A stretch of DNA of 52,153 nucleotides from Opitutaceae bacterium (GTDB taxonomy: Bacteria; Verrucomicrobiota; Verrucomicrobiia; Opitutales; Opitutaceae): contig JACSRI010000105.1 in assembly GCA_014879845.1 (NCBI GenBank), forward strand, positions 1 to 52,153, in the 5' to 3' direction. A program made the position numbers and the translations under genes. Shown here piece by piece: positions 36,879 to 45,949 of this stretch; position 1 is the first letter of the stretch, and every line of letters starts with the position of its first letter. The notes under the pieces were generated by a model. It saw nothing but the letters and a program-made list of their open reading frames with translations, was not told the DNA's origin and ran no database searches.

Positions 36879-37862
36879 ATGGCCACCCCGCACAAATCAC
36901 GCCTCGGCCGCGGCCTCGGCGCCATCATCTCCGGTGGCACCGCCAAGACCGCGACGAAGGCGCCCGCCGATCTCAAATCTGAAATCTCAGATTCCAAATC
37001 CAAGGCCCCGCCCGCCGCCCCGGTCGCGGCGCATGTCGCGTCGGCGCCGGCCCCGGCGCCCAGCGCTCCGGGTTACCAGGAGATTCCGGTCGGCTCGGTC
37101 GTGCCCAATCCCTACCAGCCGCGACGCGAGTTTCATCCCGACCACATCAAGGAACTTGCTGATAGCATCGCGGCCGAGGGTCTGCTCCAGCCGATCGTCG
37201 TGCGGCTCGTCGACGGGAAATACCAGCTCATCGCGGGCGAGCGCCGCTGGCGCGCCTTCCAGTCGCTCAAGCTCAAGAGCATCCCGGCGCGCATCGTGCA
37301 GGCCGGCAATTCCTCGGCGGCCACGATGGCGCTGATCGAGAACCTCCAGCGCGAGGGTCTCAACCCGATCGAGGAGGCGCACGGCTACGCCAGTCTCATC
37401 CGCGATTTCGATCTCACGCAGGAAGCCGTCTCCGAGCGCGTCGGCAAGGGGCGCGCCACCATCGCCAACTCGCTGCGCCTGCTAGTGCTCGAGGCCGAGG
37501 TGCAGGGGTTTCTCGGCAGCGGCATGCTTTCGACCGGCCACGCCAAGGTCCTGCTCGGACTGGACAATAAACAGGAACAACTGCTCATCGCCCGCCGCAT
37601 CATCGAGGACGGCCTGAGCGTGCGCGCCACCGAGGCGCTGGTGGAGGGCATCCGCAAGGGCGGCGGCAATCGCGCCGCCGGCGGCCGCCACGTCCCGCCG
37701 GCCGAGGCGACGGCCATCGCCGACATCGAGCGCCGGCTCACCTCCTTCCTCAACGCCCGCGTGCTGCTCAAGCACGCGCGCAAGAAGGGTCGCATCGTGA
37801 TCGAGTATCAGGGCAACGAGGACCTGCAGCGCATCCTCGAGAAGGTCGGCGTCGGCAGCTGA
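36879..37862 (+). CDS. parB: Chromosome partitioning protein ParB
   Basis: A 327-residue CTPase that binds parS sites. It starts HKSRLGRGLGAIISGG, the ParA-interacting motif, then a variable linker (about 21-66). The CTP-binding body follows: VPNPYQPRREF, GERRWRAFQSL (120-130) and ENLQREGLNPIEEAHGY (154-170). HTH: QEAVSERVGKGRATIANSL, and LSTGHAKVLLGL. C-terminal dimerisation region to the end. No parA is present here, although parA usually precedes parB. Residues 31-43 of the linker are encoded by a repeat-like tract (see findings). No parS 16-mer was noticed. Leader without Shine-Dalgarno sequence. Confidence 0.96.
   Translation: MATPHKSRLGRGLGAIISGGTAKTATKAPADLKSEISDSKSKAPPAAPVAAHVASAPAPAPSAPGYQEIPVGSVVPNPYQPRREFHPDHIKELADSIAAEGLLQPIVVRLVDGKYQLIAGERRWRAFQSLKLKSIPARIVQAGNSSAATMALIENLQREGLNPIEEAHGYASLIRDFDLTQEAVSERVGKGRATIANSLRLLVLEAEVQGFLGSGMLSTGHAKVLLGLDNKQEQLLIARRIIEDGLSVRATEALVEGIRKGGGNRAAGGRHVPPAEATAIADIERRLTSFLNARVLLKHARKKGRIVIEYQGNEDLQRILEKVGVGS
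36969..37003 (+). repeat. Dispersed-repeat-like tract in parB linker
   Basis: In-frame tract of repeated ATCTcAAATCT, GAAATCTCAG and ATTCCAAATCC units, coding for LKSEISDSKSKAP. It is much AT-richer than the surrounding parB sequence and partly self-complementary (TCTGAAATCTCAGA). It falls in the flexible linker, so it would be tolerated. Confidence 0.5.
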
Positions 37863-37906
37863 GCCGTGCCCCCCGCGACCGCCCGAATCAAAACCTGCCG
37901 ACGACC

Positions 37907-38590
37907 ATGACCCGGAAGAAACGCGGATGCCTCATCGTGCTCGTCGTGCTCGTGTTGCTCGCCACGGCCGTGGTGGTCGGCGTGTCGATGTTCCTGCCGG
38001 GCGACCTGCGCCTCGGCGGCGCGGCACCGGCCCCGGCGGTGGTTTCCGCCCCGGCCACGACTTCCGCCGTACCCGGCGCCCCCGCGCCGGCCGCTCCTGC
38101 GCCCGCGGCGGGCGGCTGGTTCACGTATGTGGTTCCCGGTGACATCCTCGAGGCCGAGGTGCGCAAGGCGTTCCCGATCCGCCAGAACGTCGTCGACCTG
38201 GTGCGGCTCCAGCTCGACAAGCCCACGTTCCTGACTGATCCGGACGGCACCTACCTGCGCGTGCGCCTGGCCGTGGAGGCGCGCATCCTCGACGGCGGCC
38301 AGAGCGTGCCCGGGATCGCGACCATTCGCACGCAGCTCGCCTACGACCGCACGGCGCGGCGGGTCTCGCTGCGCAGCGCCCAGCTGGTCGATCTCTCCTT
38401 TGTCGGCGGCGTGGCGCCCGCGGCCGCCGCGCTCCAGCCCGTGCTCGCGCAGGCGCTCGCCGCGGAGCTCGAGGGATATACCATCTTCGAGGTGCCGGCC
38501 GACGGACTTTGGTGGCTGAAGACCGGCGTGGGTTTCGTGCGCGACGTGTCTGTGCGCGACGGTCGCGTCTGCCTCACGCTCGGGCCGTAG
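37907..38590 (+). CDS. Membrane-anchored protein, unknown function
   Basis: A 227-residue protein with an N-terminal hydrophobic anchor (CLIVLVVLVLLATAVVVGVS, about 5-24) after a basic TRKKRG start, an Ala/Pro-rich linker (about 35-75), then a folded domain (DILEAEVRKAFPIRQNVVDL, PDGTYLRVRLAVEARILDGG, RTARRVSLRSAQLVDLSFVG). The domain faces the periplasm. It resembles DUF1439-type lipid-binding folds only loosely, so I call it unknown. It follows parB by 44 bases and could share its transcript. It ends about 105 bases from the convergent SulP gene. Confidence 0.65.
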   Translation: MTRKKRGCLIVLVVLVLLATAVVVGVSMFLPGDLRLGGAAPAPAVVSAPATTSAVPGAPAPAAPAPAAGGWFTYVVPGDILEAEVRKAFPIRQNVVDLVRLQLDKPTFLTDPDGTYLRVRLAVEARILDGGQSVPGIATIRTQLAYDRTARRVSLRSAQLVDLSFVGGVAPAAAALQPVLAQALAAELEGYTIFEVPADGLWWLKTGVGFVRDVSVRDGRVCLTLGP

Positions 38591-38618
38591 CGGCGCGCCG
38601 GCGTATCGGGTTGTTGGA

Positions 38619-38640
38619 GCCGCGGATGCCCGTCTGCGGC
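38619..38640. terminator. Imperfect hairpin between convergent genes
   Basis: GCCGCGGA (38619-38626) pairs with TCTGCGGC (38633-38640) with one mismatch around a 6-base loop. No U-tract. It lies between the convergent membrane protein and SulP genes. Confidence 0.3.
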
Positions 38641-38694
38641 CGTACGGCGTGCGGCAGCGCAGGCAGGGGCACGCGGTGGCGGGGCGGGGCCTCC

Positions 38695-40500
38695 CTACCG
38701 TGCGTCCGCCGCCGTCTTGGTCCGCATCTCGCTGAACACCCGCACGGCTGCCTCCTTCTGCCCGAGGATGCCCTGGGCCCGGCGCAGGGCGTTGCGTGTG
38801 GAGAGCGTCGGGTTCTGCTCGGATTCAGGGAAGAAATTCTCGTGGCCGATCGTCGCGAGCAGGCCGGTGCGCTGGCAGATCTTCACCACGTCCTTGCGCG
38901 CGCCTGACACGACCAGGCCGCGTCCGCTCTCGCGCATGAACTGCACGAGCTCCTCGAGCGCGAGGATGGCGGAGGCGTCGAGATGGTGCGCGTGCTTCAG
39001 GCGCAGGATGATGATGCGCAGGTTCGGATCCTCGCACGCGCGGCGGATCTGCTCGTGCAGCAACTCAGCCGCGCCGAAGAAGAGGCTGCCCTCGACGTGC
39101 ACGATCGAGATCTCGGGCAGCGGGCGCTCGTCGCCGGAGGGCACGGCGGCGAGCTGGCCGGCTTCGTTGAAGGCGTATTCGACGAGCTCGGGCGCGCCGG
39201 CCTTGCGCAGGAAGAAGACGATCGAGGCCGCGGTGCCGATGAAGATCGCGGAGTCCAGCGGCAGGAGTAGCGCCGAGCCAGCCGTGAGGGCGAAGACCGC
39301 GGCGTCGGCTGGCGTGGATCGCACGACGAAGCGGATCTGCCGGAGATTGATGAGCGAGAGCGAGATCGAGACGACCACCACGGCGAGCGTCGCCTTGGGG
39401 ATGAACTGAATGAACGCGCCGAGCCCGAGGATCATCACGACCGTCATTGCACCACACAGCATGCTTGCGGCCGGCGTGGCGGCTCCGCTCGTGATGTTGA
39501 GGACGGAGCGTGTCGGCGAACCCGAGGCCGGCATGCCACCGAGGAAGGCGTTGCCCAGGTTGGCCATGCCCATGGCGAACACCTCTTGGTTGGTGTTGAG
39601 CCGCTCACCCGCCTGGGCGGCGAGCGACTTCGAAATGGAGGAACTTTCCAGGATGCCGAGAAACGCGATCGCGAGCGCCGTGCCGGCGAGTTGGTTGATC
39701 GCACCGGAGTCGAGCAGGGGCAGGGCCGGCGTCCACGAGGCGAGATGCACGGCCGGCAGGCAGGGCACCGGGTGGCCGATCTGCGTCGCGCTCCAGCCCA
39801 GGAGCGCTCCGAGACCGAGGGCGATGGCGACGTGCGGCGCCTTCGGAGCGAAGCGCCGGAGCACCACGATCACGACCGCGGTGATCGCGGCGATGAGTGT
39901 CGTGGCGGCGTGGAGACCGGGTGCGCGTGCGATCGTGTCGCGGATCGATCCGATGAGGGTCACCGCCTCGCTCGCCGGCACACCGAGGATGTGCTGGGCC
40001 TGGTTGGCGATGATCAGCACGGCGGCCACCGTGATGTAGGCGACGATCACGCTGCGCGACACATAGGCGATGAGGCTCGCGATGTTGAGGTAGGCGGCGG
40101 CGATCTGCAGCAGCGCGACCATGAGCAGCACCAGCGCGATCAGCGTCGGCGCCGCCGCGCTCGCGCCTGCGGCCGCGAGGGCGCTGAGCAGGAGCACGGC
40201 CGTGGCGTTGGTCGGCCCGAACACGGCGAAGCGCGAACTCGCGAAGAGCGGGCCGAGCAGGCAGGCGAGGGCCATGCCGACGAGCCCGTAGGTGATGGGC
40301 AGACCGGCGATGGCCGCGTAGGCGATGCCCTGGGGAAAGGCGACGAGCGCGACGGTGAGCCCGGCGCGCGCGTCGGGGCGGAGTTTCTCCCGCGAGTAGC
40401 CGGCCAGGGTCAGCCGCCAGGGCGCGAGGTCGATCGCGGTGAAGAGGCGACGCATGCGTGCCTGCACCGAGAGTGCGCGGGTTTCTTCGATCGCGCTCAT
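38695..40500 (-). CDS. SulP/SLC26 anion transporter (second gene of pair)
   Basis: A 601-residue transporter for sulfate, bicarbonate or other anions. The membrane domain spans about 20-430 and carries the SulP signature (FPQGIAYAAIAGLPITYGLV, then FAVFGPTNATAVLLLSALAA). The STAS domain is at about 455-560 (ISIVHVEGSLFFGAAELLHE, ILRLKHAHHLDASAILALEE) with the conserved DAS phospho-Ser region. A C-terminal extension follows (NPTLSTRNALRRAQGILGQK). Its ATG (40498-40500) overlaps the TGA of the upstream SulP gene as ATGA, so translation is coupled. Its TAG stop lies in a GGTAGGG sequence. Substrate cannot be assigned. Confidence 0.92.
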   Translation of the reverse strand: MSAIEETRALSVQARMRRLFTAIDLAPWRLTLAGYSREKLRPDARAGLTVALVAFPQGIAYAAIAGLPITYGLVGMALACLLGPLFASSRFAVFGPTNATAVLLLSALAAAGASAAAPTLIALVLLMVALLQIAAAYLNIASLIAYVSRSVIVAYITVAAVLIIANQAQHILGVPASEAVTLIGSIRDTIARAPGLHAATTLIAAITAVVIVVLRRFAPKAPHVAIALGLGALLGWSATQIGHPVPCLPAVHLASWTPALPLLDSGAINQLAGTALAIAFLGILESSSISKSLAAQAGERLNTNQEVFAMGMANLGNAFLGGMPASGSPTRSVLNITSGAATPAASMLCGAMTVVMILGLGAFIQFIPKATLAVVVVSISLSLINLRQIRFVVRSTPADAAVFALTAGSALLLPLDSAIFIGTAASIVFFLRKAGAPELVEYAFNEAGQLAAVPSGDERPLPEISIVHVEGSLFFGAAELLHEQIRRACEDPNLRIIILRLKHAHHLDASAILALEELVQFMRESGRGLVVSGARKDVVKICQRTGLLATIGHENFFPESEQNPTLSTRNALRRAQGILGQKEAAVRVFSEMRTKTAADAR

Positions 40501-42344
40501 GCGGGCGGGCCTCCGGCCGCGGCGGGTGACTCGTCGGCGCCGGCGGGCTTTTTTGTCGGGTCGACGTAGATACGGATGTTGGCCTGCCGCGTTCCGAGGA
40601 GCTTCTGCGCACGCCGCAGGGCGTTGCGCGTGGCGATCGTCGGGTTCGACGGCGAGTTCATGAAGAAGTTCTCCCGGCCGAGCAGTGCGAGCAGGCCGGA
40701 GCGGCGGAATACGCGGTAGATCCCGCGGTGCGCGCCCGACACGATCACATGGCGCCCGCGCTGACGCGCGAAACGCAGGAACTCCTCGATCGCGAGCGCG
40801 CAGGTGGCGTCGAGATGGTGGGCGTTGCGCACGCGCAGCACGATGACCTTGAGGTTCGGGTCGTCGCAGACGCGGCGCATTTGCTCGAGGAAGATCTCGG
40901 CCGCGCCGAAGAACAGGTCACCCTCGACGTGCACGATCGAGATGTCCGGGATCGGGCGCTCGGCCTTCTGGTCGACTGCGGCGAGCTGACCCTGCTCGGT
41001 GAACCCGTACTCCTCCAGTTGCGGCACGCCGACCTTGCGCAGGAAAAAGACGATCGACGTGCCGGCGCCGATGTAGAGGGCGACATCGAGTCGGAAGAGC
41101 AGCCCGGCGCCCCAGGTGACGAGCAGCACGGTCGCGTCGGCGGCCGAGGCGCGCAGGATCACGTGCAGGTAGTGCCGGCTCACGATCTCCGTCGCGAGCA
41201 CCATCGCGAGCGCGGCGAGCGAGGCCACCGGCACAAAAGCGAGCACCGGGATGCCGACCACGAACAGCCCCCCGCAGCACGCGGCCGCGAAGATGCCGGC
41301 AAACGGCGTGGCCGCGCGGAAACGCCGGCTCAGGCGCGAGCGCGAGAGCGAGACCGACGCCGGCATGCCGGAGAACACGGCGTTGCCGAGGTTGGTCGCG
41401 CCGAGGGCCCACATCTGCTGGCTCGCGTCGAAGCGGTCGCCCGCGCGCGCCGCGAACGAGCGGCCCACGACGGATGTCTCGACTAGCGTGAGCAGCGCGA
41501 GCGCGAGCGCGGAATTGACCAGCACACCGCTGCGGCCGAAATCGAGATCAGCCGGCGCCGTCGGTGAGAAGGCGAGATGCAGCCGCGACACCGCATCCGT
41601 CGCGTATCCACCACGCGCCAACAACCAGGCGGTGAGCGCGCCCAGCCCGAGGCTCACGATCGCGGCGGGTGCGCCCGGCATGCGCAGCGCGAGCGCGAGA
41701 TAGCCGCCCGCCGTGACGCACGCGATGAGCAGCGTCTCCCAGCGCACCTGGGGCAGTGCGTCGATCACGCCGGCGATGTTTTCCAGGAAGACGCTCGTCT
41801 CGGGCAGGTCGAGCCCGAGCACATGCTTGAGCTGGGTCGCCGCGACCACGCACCCGGCCGCCGCGACGAAACCCGTGGTGACGCTGCGCGAGACGAACCG
41901 CGTGAGAGGCGCGAGTCGCAGCCACGCTCCCCCGATCAAAATCACGGCTGTGACCGCGAGGAGCAGGGAGAGCATTTCGGGGCGCTGGGCCCGGGGCACT
42001 CCCAGGTGGCTGAAGGTGCTGAGCAGCAGGATGGCCGTGGTCAGCGATGGGCCGAGACTGGCGTGCCGGCTGTCGGAGAAGACGGCGCCGAGCGCCATGC
42101 CGGTGATGGCCGCATAGACGCCGTGCTCGGGCGGCAGCCCGGCCACGAGCGCGAAGACGAGCGCCTCGGGGAGGGCGAGCAGCGCGACCCGGAATCCCGC
42201 ACCGGCGTCGCGTCGCGCCAGCGTATGGTCGTAGTCGCGGAGATGGCGCAGGACGGGCACGAACTGGAATGGCTTCTGCGCCCAGGGCGCCGCGAGCGCC
42301 GTCAGCCGCCTTTGGAATGTGCGCAGTATCGCCCTCACGCGCAC
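40497..42344 (-). CDS. SulP/SLC26 anion transporter (first gene of pair)
   Basis: A 615-residue paralogue of the next gene. The membrane domain (about 50-440) has LALPEALVFALVAGLPPEHGVYAA, of which the first 20 residues are the signature, and SRHASLGPSLTTAILLLSTF. The STAS domain (about 465-575) has IVHVEGDLFFGAAEIFLEQM and LRVRNAHHLDATCALAIEEF; the DAT replaces DAS. The C-terminal extension (NPTIATRNALRRAQKLLGTR) is clearly related to the other SulP. The start is uncertain: GTG 42344 (or GTG 42338) precedes the RAILRTFQRRL text, and a further 62 open codons upstream are low-complexity and reach the secG promoter. No Shine-Dalgarno sequence is visible. It is divergent from secG. Confidence 0.88.
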   Translation of the reverse strand: MRVRAILRTFQRRLTALAAPWAQKPFQFVPVLRHLRDYDHTLARRDAGAGFRVALLALPEALVFALVAGLPPEHGVYAAITGMALGAVFSDSRHASLGPSLTTAILLLSTFSHLGVPRAQRPEMLSLLLAVTAVILIGGAWLRLAPLTRFVSRSVTTGFVAAAGCVVAATQLKHVLGLDLPETSVFLENIAGVIDALPQVRWETLLIACVTAGGYLALALRMPGAPAAIVSLGLGALTAWLLARGGYATDAVSRLHLAFSPTAPADLDFGRSGVLVNSALALALLTLVETSVVGRSFAARAGDRFDASQQMWALGATNLGNAVFSGMPASVSLSRSRLSRRFRAATPFAGIFAAACCGGLFVVGIPVLAFVPVASLAALAMVLATEIVSRHYLHVILRASAADATVLLVTWGAGLLFRLDVALYIGAGTSIVFFLRKVGVPQLEEYGFTEQGQLAAVDQKAERPIPDISIVHVEGDLFFGAAEIFLEQMRRVCDDPNLKVIVLRVRNAHHLDATCALAIEEFLRFARQRGRHVIVSGAHRGIYRVFRRSGLLALLGRENFFMNSPSNPTIATRNALRRAQKLLGTRQANIRIYVDPTKKPAGADESPAAAGGPPA

Positions 42345-42523
42345 ATCACGGTGGCAGGAATCTCGGGCTTGCGCAACGCACTGGTTGGCAGAGAGCTTGG
42401 GCCGGCGCGGGAGCCCAACGGTCGGGGCCGGGGGCCGGGGCGCGAGAGGGCCCCCATGCCGGGCCGCCGGGTGGACGGCGGCTGGGCGGCCGACCGCGAC
42501 CCTCTGCCGTGCCGCCTCGCTGG

Positions 42524-42552
42524 TTGACAAGCCCGCGCCAAATCCATTCTAA
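42524..42552 (+). promoter_or_regulatory. Candidate sigma-70 promoter for secG
   Basis: A perfect -35 TTGACA at 42524-42529 with a 17-base spacer and a weak -10 (TTCTAA, 42547-42552). In such GC-rich DNA an exact TTGACA is notable. The predicted start would leave a leader of less than 10 bases before ATG 42566. Confidence 0.4.
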
Positions 42553-42565
42553 CAACCCCTTTTCC

Positions 42566-42985
42566 ATGAGCGTACTCCTCGGCATCGGCACCTTCTTCCT
42601 CGTCCTTGTCAGCATCCTCATGGTGCTGGCCATCCTCGCCCAACGCACCAAGTCCGATGGCGGCGTCGGCGCGGCCCTCGGCGGTGGCATGGCGGAGGCG
42701 GCGTTTGGCGCCGAGAGCGGCAACATCCTCACCAAGGCGACGACCTACCTCGCCGTGACGTTTTTCGTCCTCAGCCTCGGGCTCTATCTCGGTTATATCT
42801 ACAACCATCGCCGCGCGGCTGAAGCCGCTGCCGGCGCCCTGCCGAGCAGCCCGGCGCTGACTGCGCCCGCCGAGCCGTCCTCGAGCGACTCGTCCGCCGC
42901 GCCTGCGGGTCCGGAGACGACCGCCCCCGAAACGCCGGCTGCCGCCCCCGAGTCCGTTCCTGCGGCTCCGACAGCCAACCCGTAA
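42566..42985 (+). CDS. secG: Protein translocase subunit SecG
   Basis: A 139-residue SecYEG channel subunit. Two membrane segments, about 3-24 (VLLGIGTFFLVLVSILMVLA) and 55-79 (ATTYLAVTFFVLSLGLYLGY), with the SecG loop (LAQRTKSDGGVGAALGGGMA, EAAFGAESGNILTKATTYLA) between. After residue 85 there is a Pro/Ala/Ser-rich tail of about 55 residues that makes it longer than the usual 75-110. The tail has no domain. The LolA-like gene follows by 31 bases. Confidence 0.92.
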   Translation: MSVLLGIGTFFLVLVSILMVLAILAQRTKSDGGVGAALGGGMAEAAFGAESGNILTKATTYLAVTFFVLSLGLYLGYIYNHRRAAEAAAGALPSSPALTAPAEPSSSDSSAAPAGPETTAPETPAAAPESVPAAPTANP

Positions 42986-43016
42986 CCAAATTCCGGACGC
43001 GCGGTCTCACGGTGGC

Positions 43017-43886
43017 ATGACTGTGAACTGGCGCACCGTCCTGCTCGCGGGCTGCACGCTCGCCCTCGGCGTGGCCGTGTGCGATGCCCAGCCGCGCCGG
43101 CGGCCCCCGTCGACGACCTACGCACCGATCGGCCTGCCCGATCAGGCGGAAGGGCAGCGCATCCTCGAGGCATCGCGGCAGATCGGCTTCGGCGATTCCT
43201 ACTACCTCGAGTTCGAGCTGCGGTTGCTCCCGCGGGTCGGACCCGATGTCCGCCTCTCGGGCCGCTGGTTCGGCGCGAACAATGTATCCGGTCCGATCAC
43301 GCGCCTGGAGATCCTGCACAAGGATGGCACGCCCGAGATCTGGCTGGTGCAGGGCGGTGAACACCCGCAGGTGTGGCGCCGCGGCGCCGACGGACGGGCC
43401 GAGGAGGTGGCCGGATCGAGCGCGGCGATCGCGGGTTCGCAGATTAGTGCGGTCGATCTGCAGACCCCGTTCATGCAGTGGACGGAGTTCACCTACGAGG
43501 GCATGCTGCGTTTTCGGGGCCGTCCGACGCATGTCTTCCTTCTCTATCCACCCGACTCCCAGGCCGCGCGGTATCCCGGCGTGGGCGGCGTGCGCGCCTT
43601 CATCGACACCGAGTTCAACGCGCTCTCGCAGGTGCAGTGGGTCGACGAGGACGGCAAGGCGCTAAAGACCATCACGGCGGGTAGCGTGCGAAAAGTGCCC
43701 GGCACCGATCGTTGGATCGTGACGACGCTCGACGTGCGCGACGAGACCACACGCAACAAGTCGCGCATCATCATCGGCGCGGCTGCGCTCGATCTCCCGT
43801 TGCCGGGATCGTTGTTCCTTCCGGCCGGTGAACTGCAGCGGGCTGAGGTCGTGCCGCCCGAAGGATCGCTCCGGCGATTCGAGTGA
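43017..43886 (+). CDS. Secreted LolA-like (outer membrane lipoprotein-sorting family) protein
   Basis: A 289-residue protein with a signal peptide (1-24, WRTVLLAGCTLALGVAVCDA). The C-terminal half matches the LolA-like layout of Verrucomicrobiota: VGGVRAFIDTEFNALSQVQW, DEDGKALKTITAGSVRKVPG and RWIVTTLDVRDETTRNKSRI, the usual 'residue set by hand-over of a lipid' beta-sheet. The N-terminal half (GQRILEASRQIGFGDSYYLE) is more divergent. These proteins are periplasmic and may bind lipids; true sorting activity is not shown. It is likely co-transcribed with secG (31 bases apart). Confidence 0.72.
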   Translation: MTVNWRTVLLAGCTLALGVAVCDAQPRRRPPSTTYAPIGLPDQAEGQRILEASRQIGFGDSYYLEFELRLLPRVGPDVRLSGRWFGANNVSGPITRLEILHKDGTPEIWLVQGGEHPQVWRRGADGRAEEVAGSSAAIAGSQISAVDLQTPFMQWTEFTYEGMLRFRGRPTHVFLLYPPDSQAARYPGVGGVRAFIDTEFNALSQVQWVDEDGKALKTITAGSVRKVPGTDRWIVTTLDVRDETTRNKSRIIIGAAALDLPLPGSLFLPAGELQRAEVVPPEGSLRRFE

Positions 43887-43930
43887 ACGGCGGGGTGGGG
43901 TGCGGCCGGCCCGTGCGGCCGAAGGTCCTC

Positions 43931-45061
<1,131 letters not shown>

Positions 45062-45206
45062 GGCGTGTGCGGGGAGAAGCGGCGCGCGTGCGCCGGCGGC
45101 GCCCGCGAGGGTGAGAGCAGAAACCCAGCGGCCGCGGGTCGTGTCAACTGCGAACAACCCCGCCGTGGGTGCCCCCGTCTGTGTCCAGTGCGGCATGACC
45201 GGACGG

Positions 45207-45263
45207 CATGTGTGGACATGTTTGTCTCGCCGCGCGGATGTCGTGAACATCGGTCACGCGCGG
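45207..45263. promoter_or_regulatory. Two palindromes upstream of the sugar ATPase
   Basis: CATGT-GTGG-ACATG at 45207-45220, and a larger nested one at 45230-45263: CCGCGCG and CGCGCGG (outer), GATGT and ACATC (inner). They lie about 146-202 bases upstream of the ATPase start and could be operators of a sugar-responsive repressor. No regulator gene is adjacent. Confidence 0.4.
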
Positions 45264-45460
45264 CGAAAATCGCGCGTAACGGACCGCCCGATGCGCGCTC
45301 GCGCCGAAAAAAAACGCGCTTTGTCCGCGCCTCGTCCGACCATCGAATGGCACCCTCGCGAAGGCTGTTTTTCAGAGGAGAAACGTGTATTCAGTGGCTG
45401 GGGGCGCGGCGTCAGCCGGATTTGGAAGTGGAATGCAACCGAATATTTTCGTTGAAATGC

Positions 45461-45487
45461 GGTGTAAGTTTTTTGAAACTTCGCACC
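45461..45487 (+). promoter_or_regulatory. AAGTTT hairpin before the ribbon-helix-helix gene
   Basis: GGTG (45461-45464), AAGTTT (45466-45471), loop TTTG, AAACTT (45476-45481), CACC (45484-45487) form a stem 56 bases before ATG 45544. The region is AT-rich for this window. It could be an operator or an RNA element in the leader. Confidence 0.4.
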
Positions 45488-45543
45488 AGCGAACCAAAAA
45501 CCGCCTCCATCCCGGCTGTGACTGGTTCAGGTTCCTCACCCAT

Positions 45544-45939
45544 ATGTCCAAAGCATCCGATCGAGAGAGTTCACCCCTGACCTTCGACCTGAAGGACGAT
45601 CTCCTGGCCAAGTTGGAGTCGCTTCAGAGTTCGCATGCCGGCGTCACCAAGAGTGAGATCATCCGGCACGCCATCGCCGTGTTCGACTATTCGAAGTTTG
45701 CTCCCGATGCGCAGGGTCACCGTCAGATTTCGGTGCGCCTGCCCGGCAAGCAAAAGGCCGCGCTGCTCAAGCTCTCGCGCCAGAAGGCCGTGAGTGTGGG
45801 CGAGCTCCTCCGTGTGGCCTTGGAATCACTTCCTGCCAATCTGGCAGGTCTCAAAACCAAAACCGCAGTAGTCGACACCATGAAAAAAGCCGCAAAGAAG
45901 GCCGCCAAGAAGGCGGTCAAGAAGGCCAAGAAGAAGTAA
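45544..45939 (+). CDS. Tandem ribbon-helix-helix-like protein with histone-H1-like basic tail
   Basis: A 131-residue protein. Two RHH-type units in one chain: residues 11-52 (PLTFDLKDDLLAKLESLQSS, VTKSEIIRHAIAVFDYSKF) and 61-97 (QISVRLPGKQKAALLKLSRQ, KAVSVGELLRVALESLP). Each has a beta-strand followed by two helices, with the KSEIIRHA and VGELLRVA helix pattern. The last 20 residues are KAAKK repeats, like bacterial histone H1 or HU tails, which bind DNA non-specifically. A tandem RHH would act as a monomeric pseudo-dimer. It ends before two hairpins, so it seems monocistronic. Start ATG 45544 precedes the first RHH. It could be a nucleoid protein; I infer this from the tail. Confidence 0.75.
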   Translation: MSKASDRESSPLTFDLKDDLLAKLESLQSSHAGVTKSEIIRHAIAVFDYSKFAPDAQGHRQISVRLPGKQKAALLKLSRQKAVSVGELLRVALESLPANLAGLKTKTAVVDTMKKAAKKAAKKAVKKAKKK

Positions 45940-45949
45940 CGCCTGCTTG

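Noticed and set aside
42345-42530. A 62-residue N-terminal extension of the first SulP protein
   Set aside because: Pro/Arg/Ala-rich, no homology, and it would overlap the secG promoter.
45870-45939. KAAKK tail as a simple-sequence artefact or CRISPR-like repeat
   Set aside because: It is in frame, ends with a normal stop and is followed by terminators; imperfect repeats without spacers are not CRISPR.
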